Source: Peteryoungia desertarenae
Lineage (GTDB): Bacteria; Pseudomonadota; Alphaproteobacteria; Rhizobiales; Rhizobiaceae
Reading direction: 5' to 3'
Assembly (NCBI RefSeq): GCF_005860795.2
Contig: NZ_CP058350.1
Coordinates: forward strand, 2,386,501-2,450,500
DNA: 64,000 nucleotides
Shown here: positions 27,075 through 35,231 of the stretch, one piece after another
Numbering within the stretch: position 1 is the first letter of the stretch
Layout: each line of letters starts with the position of its first letter
Made by a program: the position numbers and the translations under genes
The notes under the pieces: model-generated
Told to the model about the DNA's origin: nothing
The model's database searches: none
Seen by the model: only the letters and a program-made list of their open reading frames with translations

Positions 27075-27572
27075 GTGTTCTTTGTCCGGACCGCGATGGA
27101 AAAGGATGTCGAGGCGCTGCGTGGGCTGCTGATCGAAAGCTTCCACGCAACCTATGACGCCATCTATGGCGCGGACAAGGTACATCAGATGCTGGATGCC
27201 TGGCATTCTCGTAAAGCCATTGAAGCCCGGATCAGTCGGAAGGATGGAGAGTTTCTGGTGGCTGACAATGGTCGCCAGATTGGCGGTCTGATCTTTGCAG
27301 CCATGTCCAAGGATATGGCCAAGACCGCCTTCCTCCATCACCTCTACGTCGATCCGAAGGTGCAGCGCCAGGGCATTGGCCGCGATCTCTTCGCCGAGAT
27401 CGAGACCTGCTTTCCCGATGCCGAGGTCATGCGGCTTGAGGTCGAGCCACAGAACGCCGCCGCCATCGCCTTTTATCAGGCCCATGGCTTCGTTGAGGTT
27501 GATCGCACAAAGAATTGCGGCGGTCCAAACAGCGGCATCGAGGCCATCGTGATGGAAAAGCCGCTGACCTGA
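27075..27572 (+). CDS. GNAT family N-acetyltransferase
   Basis: 165 residues starting at GTG 27075 ('VFFVRTAMEKDVEALR'), 8 bases after gatB. The GNAT loop is 'VDPKVQRQGIGRDLF' and motif B is 'VEPQNAAAIAFYQAHGFVEV'. Substrate unknown. I prefer this start to an earlier in-frame ATG inside gatB because the extension has no family resemblance, and GGAG lies 10 bases upstream. Its spacing suggests cotranscription with gatB. Confidence 0.9.
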   Translation: MFFVRTAMEKDVEALRGLLIESFHATYDAIYGADKVHQMLDAWHSRKAIEARISRKDGEFLVADNGRQIGGLIFAAMSKDMAKTAFLHHLYVDPKVQRQGIGRDLFAEIETCFPDAEVMRLEVEPQNAAAIAFYQAHGFVEVDRTKNCGGPNSGIEAIVMEKPLT

Positions 27573-27596
27573 GCGGCTTATCCTTCGCTGCTTTCT

Positions 27597-28031
27597 TCAG
27601 TTGAAGGGCGGCTCGAACATCATGCCGTCCTCATCGATCAGCTGCACCGCCGTACATTCGATAAGGTTGTTCTCTGCGGCATTGCTGCAGGCAAGCTCGG
27701 CCGCCTTCAACGCCAATTCGCGACTCTGCCAGCCGCAGGAGAACTGGTGCCAGTGCGGCCCGCCATCGGCCATCATGAAGATGTCGACGCTCCAGCCGCC
27801 GGGATAGCAGGTGGCATTGACCTGACAGTCCTCTGCCGTCCCACCACCGTCGATGCATCGCTTGACCGCACAGTCGATGGCGCTTGCCGTATCGCCTTCG
27901 GTACAAAGGCCGGAACTCATCTCCGGCGCCTGCACATAGGCGATCGCCTTTCGCCCGCCGTCCTGCGCATGAGCAGGCAGGGCGAGGGCCGTTGCGATTG
28001 AAATCGCGAAAATTCGCAGGATGCTTGTCAT
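27597..28031 (-). CDS. Exported Cys-rich protein, DUF4189-like
   Basis: 144 residues with a clear signal peptide ('MTSILRIFAISIATALALPAHA'). The mature part has six or more cysteines and a 'AIAY...A...C' layout like DUF4189 periplasmic proteins. Function unknown. ATG 28031 is chosen because it directly precedes the signal peptide; the longer open frame upstream is not plausible. It is divergent from the next GNAT gene (58 bp), so the two promoters share a short region. Confidence 0.7.
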   Translation of the reverse strand: MTSILRIFAISIATALALPAHAQDGGRKAIAYVQAPEMSSGLCTEGDTASAIDCAVKRCIDGGGTAEDCQVNATCYPGGWSVDIFMMADGGPHWHQFSCGWQSRELALKAAELACSNAAENNLIECTAVQLIDEDGMMFEPPFN

Positions 28032-28089
28032 CGGGATGCTCTCCGCTATCGCTATCATGAGATGAGTCTCGTGCAGGGAAGGTGCATTG

Positions 28090-28557
28090 ATGCTAGCCGA
28101 AACAGTGGCCATAAGACAGGCGGTCGAAGACGATCTGGATACAATCATCGCCATGTTTGCTGATGATGCGCTGGGCGGTCACGGGGACACGACCGAACCA
28201 GAGGCGCGAGCCGACTATCTTGCCGCGTTCCGCCGCATAGCGGCCTCGGCAAACGAAACGCTCTATGTCGCGGTACTGGACGGAGAGGTGGTCGGGACAT
28301 TCCAGGCGATGCTGACAACCGCCATGCCGGGGCGTGGTGGCACCTCGATGATCATTGAGGCGGTCCAGACCCGCGCAGACCGGCGGGGATTGGGGATCGG
28401 TGCCGCCATGATTGCCCATGCGGTTGCCCAGGCGAGGGTAAGGGGTGTCAGGCAGGTGCAGCTTACCTCGAATGCGACGCGCAAGGATGCCCACCGATTC
28501 TATGAGCGCCTGGGTTTCAGCGCTTCCCATATTGGCTTCAAGTTGAAGCTGAAATGA
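28090..28557 (+). CDS. GNAT family N-acetyltransferase
   Basis: 155 residues with 'IIEAVQTRADRRGLGIGAAMIAHAVAQAR' (acetyl-CoA loop RRGLGIG) and motif B 'LTSNATRKDAHRFYERLGFSASHIGFKL'. This pattern is typical of small-molecule GNATs whose C-terminus ends in a beta strand. Substrate unknown. I chose ATG 28090, one codon inside a TTG. It is the third GNAT gene within 4 kb; the three are too different to be recent duplicates. Confidence 0.9.
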   Translation: MLAETVAIRQAVEDDLDTIIAMFADDALGGHGDTTEPEARADYLAAFRRIAASANETLYVAVLDGEVVGTFQAMLTTAMPGRGGTSMIIEAVQTRADRRGLGIGAAMIAHAVAQARVRGVRQVQLTSNATRKDAHRFYERLGFSASHIGFKLKLK

Positions 28558-28663
28558 CGGGGCTGCGACGGCGAAGCACTGGACAAGGCGGGTGCGAGGC
28601 GGCATAAGCGACACAGGATCGACATGGCCTAGGCGGCCATCGGTATTTGCCCAAGGATGGATT

Positions 28664-29062
28664 ATGAAGCAGCTTCTCTTGCAGATCTTCACCTGGTGGA
28701 ACGGCCAGACCATGGGAACCCGTTTCTTCACGTGGCGTCATGGCAAGCGTGTGGGTGAAGATGAATTCGGCAATGTCTACTACGAGGGCGGCACGACCTC
28801 CTTCGGTGCGCCGCGCCGCTGGGTCATCTTCAAGGGCGATGTCGACGGCTCCAGCATCCCGCCGGGCTGGCACGGCTGGATGCACAACCGCACCAATACC
28901 CCGCCGACCGAAGAAGACTACAAGCCCCGCGAATGGCAGAAGCCGCATCGTCCGAACATGACCGGCACGGCACTTGCCTATCGTCCGCCCGGCTCGATTG
29001 CCGTGCCGGGCGAGCGCCCGCGCGTCACCGGCGATTATGATGCCTGGACGCCGGGCAACTGA
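28664..29062 (+). CDS. NADH:ubiquinone oxidoreductase accessory subunit (NDUFA12/B17.2 family)
   Basis: 132 residues matching the mitochondrial complex I accessory subunit NDUFA12: 'GTRFFTWRHGKRVGEDEFGNVYYE', 'RRWVIFKG.VDGSSIPPGWHGWMH', and 'PYKPREWQKPH'-like and 'YRPPGS' segments. Alphaproteobacteria carry this supernumerary subunit as a stand-alone gene away from the nuo operon. It binds complex I in the membrane arm/matrix arm joint region. ATG 28664 is chosen as the family N-terminus. DUF2155 follows, as usual in rhizobia. Confidence 0.93.
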   Translation: MKQLLLQIFTWWNGQTMGTRFFTWRHGKRVGEDEFGNVYYEGGTTSFGAPRRWVIFKGDVDGSSIPPGWHGWMHNRTNTPPTEEDYKPREWQKPHRPNMTGTALAYRPPGSIAVPGERPRVTGDYDAWTPGN

Positions 29063-29196
29063 TACGCGGTTTGGCCATAATTTGGCGCTAGGGCCTCAGG
29101 AATGAGGCCTTCGTCATATCTGGGACCCGATCAGGGATCACCCGACAGCCCCGGATACGAGCGGACGCCCGAAGCGAGCGCAGGAAAGAACGGCAG

Positions 29197-29898
29197 ATGA
29201 AACAGAACAGTCGGACAGCGATCACTTCCCTGATGGCGATCGGCCTTGTCACATTCCTGTCTGCCGCACCGGAAATCCACGCTGCACGTCTTGAAAACCC
29301 CGTCGCCCAGTTTGCCGGCATCGACAAGATCACCGGTCGAATCACCACCTTCGATGTCTATGTCAACGAAACGGTCCAGTTCGGCGCCCTGCAGGTCACG
29401 CCCAAGGTCTGCTACTCGCGCGACGAAAGCGAGACACAGCGGATGGATGCCTTTGTCGAGGTGGACGAGATCACGCTGGATCGGAAGATCCGCCGCATCT
29501 TTTCCGGCTGGATGTTTGCCGACAGCCCGGCGCTGAATGCCGTCGAACACGCCATCTATGACGTCTGGCTGACCGGCTGCACCGTCACCTCCGACGTTCC
29601 GGCCCCGCCCGGCGTGGAGGCCGTGGCCAAACCGGCGCCGGAGCCAGAAAAACCGGCAGACGCGCCGACCGCAGCCGCCGCAACGACGACGCCCCCGAGC
29701 GAACCGGTTGCCGTGACGCCGTCAGATCCAGCCGAGGCAGCCTTGCCACCGCTGGATGCGCCGCAGGAAATACCCAGCGAAATCATCGGTGGTGCTCCGC
29801 AGGTCGACGGCTTCGAACAGCAGGGCGAGCCCGTCCTCCAGGGCGACCCGGCAGTTCCGCCGCCGCCCGTTCCGCCGGGAAGCGTCGGCCTGTTCTAG
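29197..29898 (+). CDS. DUF2155 exported protein
   Basis: 233 residues with a signal peptide ('SLMAIGLVTFLSAAPEIHA'). The DUF2155 domain (about 30-125) has 'AQFAGIDKITGRITTFDVYVNETVQFGALQVTPKVCYSR' and 'FSGWMFADSPALNAVEHAIYDVWLTGC', followed by a long Pro/Ala-rich, disordered tail. Function unknown, but it is conserved beside NDUFA12 in alphaproteobacteria. In related genomes aat normally follows directly; here about 6 kb of accessory DNA is inserted after it. Confidence 0.9.
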   Translation: MKQNSRTAITSLMAIGLVTFLSAAPEIHAARLENPVAQFAGIDKITGRITTFDVYVNETVQFGALQVTPKVCYSRDESETQRMDAFVEVDEITLDRKIRRIFSGWMFADSPALNAVEHAIYDVWLTGCTVTSDVPAPPGVEAVAKPAPEPEKPADAPTAAAATTTPPSEPVAVTPSDPAEAALPPLDAPQEIPSEIIGGAPQVDGFEQQGEPVLQGDPAVPPPPVPPGSVGLF

Positions 29899-29991
29899 GC
29901 ATCGCGTTTCAGCCTGCAGCCCATCGGCGGTCTGAATTGCCTGCAAGAGCCTGCAGCGCAGCGTTTGGTGTTTGACATCCTGCTCAATTGA

Positions 29992-30006
29992 GAACAAGAA
30001 GAGAAC
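29992..30006 (+). promoter_or_regulatory. LexA box upstream of a 79-residue protein
   Basis: GAAC, seven bases (AAGAAGA), GAAC. This is the alphaproteobacterial LexA operator. A TTGACA hexamer at 29972-29977 puts the box over the -10 region, ideal for repression. AGGAG (30011-30015) and the start codon follow within 20 bases. Confidence 0.8.
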
Positions 30007-30023
30007 AAACAGGAGTTCTCTTC

Positions 30024-30263
30024 ATGTCTCTCTCGGAAAAATTCATTGTCCTGCCGTTCAAGAAGAACCGGGGCAGTCTCGTCCCCGGGGAGATGCGCCA
30101 GGCTTCCAGCGCCGCCGCCGCCGAAAAGATCGCCACCGCCATGTCCACCCGCCATCTCGGCGTTGCCGCCAACTCAGTGCAGGTGGACGAGGAAAGCGGC
30201 GACATGACCAGCCCGAGGCTGATTATCCGCTTCGGCGAGACGGCCGACCTGCACGCGGCTTGA
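30024..30263 (+). CDS. Small SOS-controlled protein of unknown function
   Basis: 79 residues: a basic N-terminal part ('SEKFIVLPFKKNRGSLVPGEMRQ'), an Ala-rich helix ('ASSAAAAEKIATAMSTRH') and an acidic C-terminal strand region ('VQVDEESGD...PRLIIRFGE'). No signal peptide, membrane segment or known motif. The start is well supported by AGGAG eight bases upstream. The LexA box in its promoter predicts DNA-damage induction. I do not recognise the family and do not assign a role. Confidence 0.75.
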   Translation: MSLSEKFIVLPFKKNRGSLVPGEMRQASSAAAAEKIATAMSTRHLGVAANSVQVDEESGDMTSPRLIIRFGETADLHAA

Positions 30264-30479
30264 GCCGTCGTCCGATCTGCACCCATGCGGATTTTGGGAA
30301 GTTACAAAGAGGGAGCCCGGAACCGCCACCCGTGTCCCCTATGCGATGAACCTGCCCTCATGGGGAGATGCTCGGCAGGGCAGAGGGGTCAGCCTCGTGC
30401 GCAGATGCCTCCATCCCCCTTGACGACGCCGCCCCGCAGGCGTGCAATGGCGAAATGTCCGCAGCCGGGAGGAGAGGCC

Positions 30480-30971
30480 ATGATCATTGCAAAGAATACG
30501 ATCTGCATCTGGTATGACAAAGATGCCGAAGAGGCAGCCCGCTTCTATGCCTCGGTCTTCCCCGATAGCGCAGTGAAGGCCGTTCACCGGGCCCCTTCCG
30601 ATTATCCCTCGGGCAAGGCAGGCGATGTCCTGACTGTCGAATTCACCGTCGCCGGCATTCCCTGTCTGGGCCTGAACGGCGGCCCGGCCTTCAAACAGAC
30701 CGAAGCCTTCTCTTTCCAGATCGCCACCGACGATCAGGAAGAAACCGACCGCTATTGGAACGCCATCGTCGGAAATGGCGGCAGTGAGAGCGCCTGCGGC
30801 TGGTGCAAGGACAAATGGGGCGTCAACTGGCAGATCACGCCCCGCACCCTGACGGAGGCGCTGGCGGTGGGTGGCGCAGAAGCCAAGCGCGCGTTTGAGG
30901 CGATGATGGAGATGGGGAAGATTGATGTGGCGACGATCGAGGCGGCCAGGAGAGGGGCTGTTGTCGAGTAG
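30480..30971 (+). CDS. VOC family protein (PhnB / 3-demethylubiquinone methyltransferase-like domain)
   Basis: 163 residues: 'ITICIWYDKDAEEAARFYASVFPDS'-type start, 'GDVLTVEFTVAGIPCLGLNGGP', 'FSFQIATDDQEETDRYWNAIV' and 'WCKDKWGVNWQITPR'. These are the signatures of the vicinal-oxygen-chelate 'PhnB-like' group, whose biochemical function is mostly unknown. I chose ATG 30480 (MIIAKNTI) because GGAGAGG lies just upstream; the open frame extends further 5' without family resemblance. Confidence 0.88.
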   Translation: MIIAKNTICIWYDKDAEEAARFYASVFPDSAVKAVHRAPSDYPSGKAGDVLTVEFTVAGIPCLGLNGGPAFKQTEAFSFQIATDDQEETDRYWNAIVGNGGSESACGWCKDKWGVNWQITPRTLTEALAVGGAEAKRAFEAMMEMGKIDVATIEAARRGAVVE

Positions 30972-31151
30972 TTTGAGTGTGAAGATCTTTGGTGTTTCAC
31001 TGCCTGGCGGCCAATATGTTGAGCTTATAAGCGCGACTGCTGGGAGTACTCATGCGCATATGTGGCTCATTATTCTAGCGAGTATTGTGCGAATATGTGC
31101 AGAATGATACAAGGGCAAGTGCCATTGCATTTTGACATACTGGAGCGTCGG

Positions 31152-31382
31152 ATGGAGTCGTTGAGCAGGAAGCATCAGAAGTTCCGTGAACTTGCGTCTA
31201 GCAGGACTGATAAGGCATTGGAGGCCATTGAGCGAATAGGAAATCTTTCCAATCGGCAGTTGTACGAGTGGGAGGTTGGTGAGGTTCGCAAGGTCATCAA
31301 GGCTCTCCGAGACGAGGTGGCAAAGGTAGAGGCAAGATTTGAAGCCCCAAACACAAGGCGGCGAGACCGCTTCACCCTGTGA
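31152..31382 (+). CDS. Small coiled-coil protein, partner of the split GHKL ATPase
   Basis: 76 residues, almost entirely charged helix ('SLSRKHQKFRELASSRTDKALEAIERI' and 'EVGEVRKVIKALRDEVAKVEARFE'), likely a coiled coil. ATG 31152 has GGAG with a 6-base spacer; longer in-frame starts lack a binding site. It ends 7 bases before the ATPase start, so the two are cotranscribed. Codon use is more AT-rich than the flanking core genes, in keeping with horizontal transfer. No known family recognised; I infer an adaptor role for the ATPase. Confidence 0.6.
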   Translation: MESLSRKHQKFRELASSRTDKALEAIERIGNLSNRQLYEWEVGEVRKVIKALRDEVAKVEARFEAPNTRRRDRFTL

Positions 31383-32603
31383 GGTTAAAATGCAGCATCA
31401 AAACGCCGTTTCAGCTCTTCGGGTTGACGATCAGGACTTCTTGGTTCGAAGCACCATTGATCGTTGTCCCAAGGTGATGATGATCCGTGAGTTGTTTAAG
31501 AACGCGTTAGAAGCGGCGCAACAGGATGCTGAAGGCAAGGTTATCTTCTCAGTGGCGCAGGAAGGTGCGCCAAAGCTCTCCATTTGGAATAGTGGTCCGG
31601 GTATGAACGATGAGGAGCTTAGCAGGATGACAAATCTTGCTGCTTCCATCGGCAAAGTGAAGGGACTGGACAAGAATTTTGGGATGGGGGCGAAAGTTGC
31701 GTCTCTTCCGTCCAACCGTCGAGGTATCCGGTACCGCTCCTGCAAGGAGGGAAGGGTTCACGAAACAATCTTATGCGAACGTGATGGTGTCTATGGTCGC
31801 TTGCTCCGTTTCGACACAAATGGAAACTCACTTGGCGACGTTGTTGACGTTACCGACATACTAAAGGCCGAGGGTGGACATCGGTTAGATAGAGACTGGA
31901 CTGAAGTTGTCCTGCTGGGGAATCGCGCAGAACAAAACACGGTCCTTGATCCATATGATGGAGACCCGACACAGAAGGCTTTCTGGTTGGCGACATATCT
32001 CTATCATCGCTTTTACCGACTCCCTGACAATGTTGAAGTACGGCTTCTTGAGGGCACACACGCGAGAAAGGATGGTTCCCGGCGGTTCGAAACTATATCG
32101 TCTCGCAGGGAGAAAGGGGTGTTCGCTCAAGACGAGACAATTGAGCTCACTAATGGAATGAAACTGCACTATATTTATGACGAGCCCATGGGCGATACTT
32201 CGCACAACCGGTCAGTCAGCGGATCAATCGCTTCTAACTTGAGCACGTGCGCGGTAGTTTTTAAGGGTGAAATGTATGCCGTCCTGACGGGGCGGTCTTG
32301 GACAATTGAGGCTCCAAGCTTTGGTATTCCATTTGGTGCTAGGCACATATCAGTCCACATCGAATTGCCGGACGACTACCCTGTGCTCCCAGAGGGCTAC
32401 CGACAGTTCCTTCGCTACGCGGAGGGCGAGCAAGATCAGGTTGAGGCCAAGGATTTTGCGTTGCAAGTTCTTGAGAACCGACCAGACTGGTTGGTCGATT
32501 TAATCCATTCCATGGCGCCAAATTCTGGTGACTCTAGCGATGAGATTAGGAATCGGTTGCAGGAATTGCTCAACAAACTGCGTATCCGATCGTATTCGCC
32601 GCG

Positions 32604-32611
32604 GATTGACC
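32604..32611. repeat. Target-site duplication, left copy
   Basis: GATTGACC directly left of the IS66 end. The identical octamer lies directly right of the element (35224-35231). Eight bases is the usual IS66 duplication length. Confidence 0.95.
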
Positions 32612-32663
32612 GAAAGCGCGCATTTCCCTGCACCTTTTCCCGTTGACAGCCCTGTCGCATGAA

Positions 32664-32689
32664 GTGTCCACTTAAAAATAGGTGGACAC
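32664..32689 (+). promoter_or_regulatory. Inverted repeat in front of tnpA
   Basis: GTGTCCAC (32664-32671) and GTGGACAC (32682-32689), 8-bp perfect arms around a 10-base AT-rich centre, ending 5 bases before the tnpA start codon. It could be an operator, or a hairpin that hides the ribosome binding site and limits transposase synthesis from outside transcripts. Confidence 0.5.
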
Positions 32690-32694
32690 CAAAT

Positions 32695-33162
32695 ATGAGT
32701 GACGAAGAGCAGACACTGCGTGTGCGCCTTGTGGGGCGTGATGGCCGACGCCGCTATGATCCAGCATCAAAGGCCCGGCTTGTATCGACCTGCCTTCAGC
32801 CAGGGGTTTCGATATCAGGCATGGCGCTTGCCCATGGGATCAACGCCAACGTTCTGCGCAAATGGGTGAAGGATGCCAGGGAGGCTTGCTTGTCGGCAGG
32901 ACCTGTCCGTTCTGCGTTCATCCCGGTCGTCGCCGCAGACTGTGGCCTGCCTGTCGGGCCCCGCTCGCTGAATATGGCGGTCGCAGGTGGTGAAGACGAG
33001 GCAGCATCACTGGAGAGGCCGGCAGGGCTGTCAGGTTCTTCCAAAATCCGGGCTTTGCTGCCGAACGGCGTAAAGCTTTCGCTGGAATGTGGTGATGTGG
33101 ACGCGTTGACGGCGATCATCGGCGCACTTGGCCGGGTTCAGGTGGTGGCATGTTCAGACTAG
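32695..33162 (+). CDS. tnpA: IS66 accessory protein TnpA (Orf1)
   Basis: 155 residues with an N-terminal helix-turn-helix of the transposase type ('KARLVSTCLQPGVSISGMALAHGINANVLRKWVKDAR') and a variable C-terminus. It is required with TnpB for IS66 transposition, probably in DNA recognition. Its stop overlaps the tnpB start by 13 bases, suggesting translational coupling. Confidence 0.9.
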   Translation: MSDEEQTLRVRLVGRDGRRRYDPASKARLVSTCLQPGVSISGMALAHGINANVLRKWVKDAREACLSAGPVRSAFIPVVAADCGLPVGPRSLNMAVAGGEDEAASLERPAGLSGSSKIRALLPNGVKLSLECGDVDALTAIIGALGRVQVVACSD

Positions 33163-33503
33163 GCGCAGATCTCAAGGTCTACCTGCATCGCGAGCCCATC
33201 GACTTCAGGGCTGGGATCAACAGCCTTGCTGTCCTGGTCCAGGAGGATATGGCACTTGACCCGTTTGCGCCTGCGGTCTTTGCCTTCTGCAACCGTCGCC
33301 GTGACCGGATGAAGCTCCTGTTCTTTGATCGATCCGGCTTTGTGATGGTGCTGAAGCGATTGACCGAAGACCGGTTCCGGTGGCCGCGCCGGGAGACTGC
33401 GGTGGTGACGCTTTCGATCGAGCAACTACACTGGATCCTCGACGGCATCGACATCGACGCGTTTGCGCGCCATCCGGTGCGGCAGTATCAGGTGGCTGGC
33501 TGA
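33150..33503 (+). CDS. tnpB: IS66 family protein TnpB (Orf2)
   Basis: 117 residues with the strongly conserved IS66 Orf2 core: 'VYLHREPIDFRAGINSLAVLVQ', 'FAFCNRRRDRMKLLFFDRSGFVMVLKRL' and 'FRWPRR'. Its role in transposition is not fully known, but it is essential in the elements studied. Starts inside the end of tnpA; ends 57 bases before tnpC. Confidence 0.95.
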   Translation: MFRLGADLKVYLHREPIDFRAGINSLAVLVQEDMALDPFAPAVFAFCNRRRDRMKLLFFDRSGFVMVLKRLTEDRFRWPRRETAVVTLSIEQLHWILDGIDIDAFARHPVRQYQVAG

Positions 33504-33560
33504 CGAAGGGCAGGTGATTTGAGGAGTTGACGCGGTGCCGGCTTTCGATTCAAGAATCTG

Positions 33561-35153
33561 ATGATCCGAACCGGCGAACCTGATGTTGCAGAGTTGATGG
33601 CGCAGTTGGCGGCGCATGCTGCCGAAATCGCCGCGCTCAAGGCTGAGAAAGAAGCGCTTTCGCAGCGCATCGTCAAACTCGAGGAAGAGCTGGCGCTGGC
33701 GCGGTTGCATCGCTTTGCGCCGAGAAGCGAAAAGCACGTCGATCGCCTGTTCAATGAAGCCGAGCAGGTTGCCGTTGACGAGGACGCTGGTGACGACCAC
33801 GGCGATCTCGCCGACCTGCCGGATACTGGCCTGCCGCCTGTGGAAAGACCAGAAGGCAAGAAACGCGGCCGCAGACCCTTGCCGGAAAGCCTGCCGCGCG
33901 AGCGTGTCGAATATGACCTTGCCGACGATCAGAAGGCCTGCCCCTGCTGTCGGCATCAGATGCATCGCATGGGAGAGGCCGTCACCGAGCAGCTCCACAT
34001 CGAGGTGAAGGCCAAGGTCCTGCAGAATGTCCGGTTCAAGTACGCTTGCCGGAATTGCGATCGAACCGGCATCAACACGCCGGTTGTCCTTGCGCCGATG
34101 CCCGCACAGCCTCTGCCTGGCAGCATTGCCACGGCTTCAACGCTGGCCTTTGCGCTGGTTCACAAATATGTCGACGGCACACCGCTCTATCGTCTGGCCC
34201 AGGCCTTCGAGCGTGCCGGTGTTCCCGTAAGCCGCGGTGCTCTGGGTCACTGGGTGATCGGATCGAGCGAGCGGCATCTTTCCCGCATCTATGACGCGCT
34301 GAAACTGCGACTTCGGTCCCAACCGCTCATCCATGGCGACGAGACGACGGTCCAGGTCCTGAAGGAAAAGGACAGGGAGGCCGCTGACACGTCGTATATG
34401 TGGGCCTATCGCAGCGGCGAGGACAGCGAGGAGCCGATCGTTCTCTTCGATTACCAGCCGGGCCGCGGCCAGATCCATCCGCAGACATTCCTTGGGCGTT
34501 ATCGCGGCATCATCATGAGTGACGGCTACACCGCCTGGCGCACCCTGGAGGGGGCAACCCATATCGGATGCATGGCCCATTCCAGACGACGCTTCGTCAA
34601 TGCCCTCAAGGCGAGAAAGAAAGGTGGCGGTCCGCCGGAGCAGGCGCTGAAGTTCTTCGAGCAGCTCTACCGGATAGAAAGGTTGGCGAAGGACGAAAAG
34701 CCGAACGAAGGCGAAAGGCAAGAAGACTGCATTCGCCGCTTTCGCCAGCTTCACAGCATTCCCATCCTCAATGCCCTCAAGACATGGCTCGATGACCTCG
34801 CGCCGAAGGTGTTGCCGGACAGCAAGCTCGGCGATGCCGTGTCCTACACCCTGAACCAATGGGACTATCTGACACTCTACGCGCAAGACGGCAGGATGCC
34901 GATCGATAACAACCTGCTTGAGCGTGATATCAGGATTTTTGCAACGGGCAGAAAATCGTGGCTCTTCAGCGATACCGTGGACGGAGCTAACGCCAGTGCA
35001 GTCGTCTACAGCATCATGCTGACCTGCCGCGCCTGCGGTATCGAACCCTTGGCATACCTGCGCCACATCCTCACCGAATTGCCGCAGCGCGAATCAGGTG
35101 CCGACATCACTGATCTTTTGCCGTTCAACTTCACGAAAACAACGACTGCCTGA
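33561..35153 (+). CDS. tnpC: IS66 transposase TnpC
   Basis: 530 residues. The N-terminal coiled coil ('AALKAEKEALSQRIVKLEEELA') is followed by a zinc-binding segment ('CPCCRHQM' with 'CRNCDRTGINTP') and the DDE catalytic domain: first Asp in 'LIHGDETTVQV', second near 'IIMSDGYTAW', Glu in 'MPIDNNLLERDIR'. This is the full length for IS66 TnpC and no frameshift is seen, so it should be active. It ends about 70 bases before the right inverted repeat. Confidence 0.96.
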   Translation: MIRTGEPDVAELMAQLAAHAAEIAALKAEKEALSQRIVKLEEELALARLHRFAPRSEKHVDRLFNEAEQVAVDEDAGDDHGDLADLPDTGLPPVERPEGKKRGRRPLPESLPRERVEYDLADDQKACPCCRHQMHRMGEAVTEQLHIEVKAKVLQNVRFKYACRNCDRTGINTPVVLAPMPAQPLPGSIATASTLAFALVHKYVDGTPLYRLAQAFERAGVPVSRGALGHWVIGSSERHLSRIYDALKLRLRSQPLIHGDETTVQVLKEKDREAADTSYMWAYRSGEDSEEPIVLFDYQPGRGQIHPQTFLGRYRGIIMSDGYTAWRTLEGATHIGCMAHSRRRFVNALKARKKGGGPPEQALKFFEQLYRIERLAKDEKPNEGERQEDCIRRFRQLHSIPILNALKTWLDDLAPKVLPDSKLGDAVSYTLNQWDYLTLYAQDGRMPIDNNLLERDIRIFATGRKSWLFSDTVDGANASAVVYSIMLTCRACGIEPLAYLRHILTELPQRESGADITDLLPFNFTKTTTA

Positions 35154-35223
35154 TCCGATACGACAAGCTGACAGCGAACCCGCTCAGACCGTCGCGTCAA
35201 TGTGCATGGAAACAAGCGCTTAC

Positions 35224-35231
35224 GATTGACC
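35224..35231. repeat. Target-site duplication, right copy
   Basis: GATTGACC directly right of the IS66 end, matching the left copy exactly. Removing the element and one copy restores the ATPase reading frame. Confidence 0.95.

Larger units (their letters stand above)
32612..35223 (+). mobile_element. IS66-family insertion sequence
   Basis: 2,612-bp element with the classic three-gene IS66 set (tnpA, tnpB, tnpC). The ends are imperfect inverted repeats: left starts GAAAGCGC, right reads GTAAGCGC on the reverse strand, with further matches (TTTCC, TGCAC) inside. It is flanked by perfect 8-bp GATTGACC duplications. All three frames are open and complete, so it looks recently inserted and possibly active. 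Confidence 0.95.
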
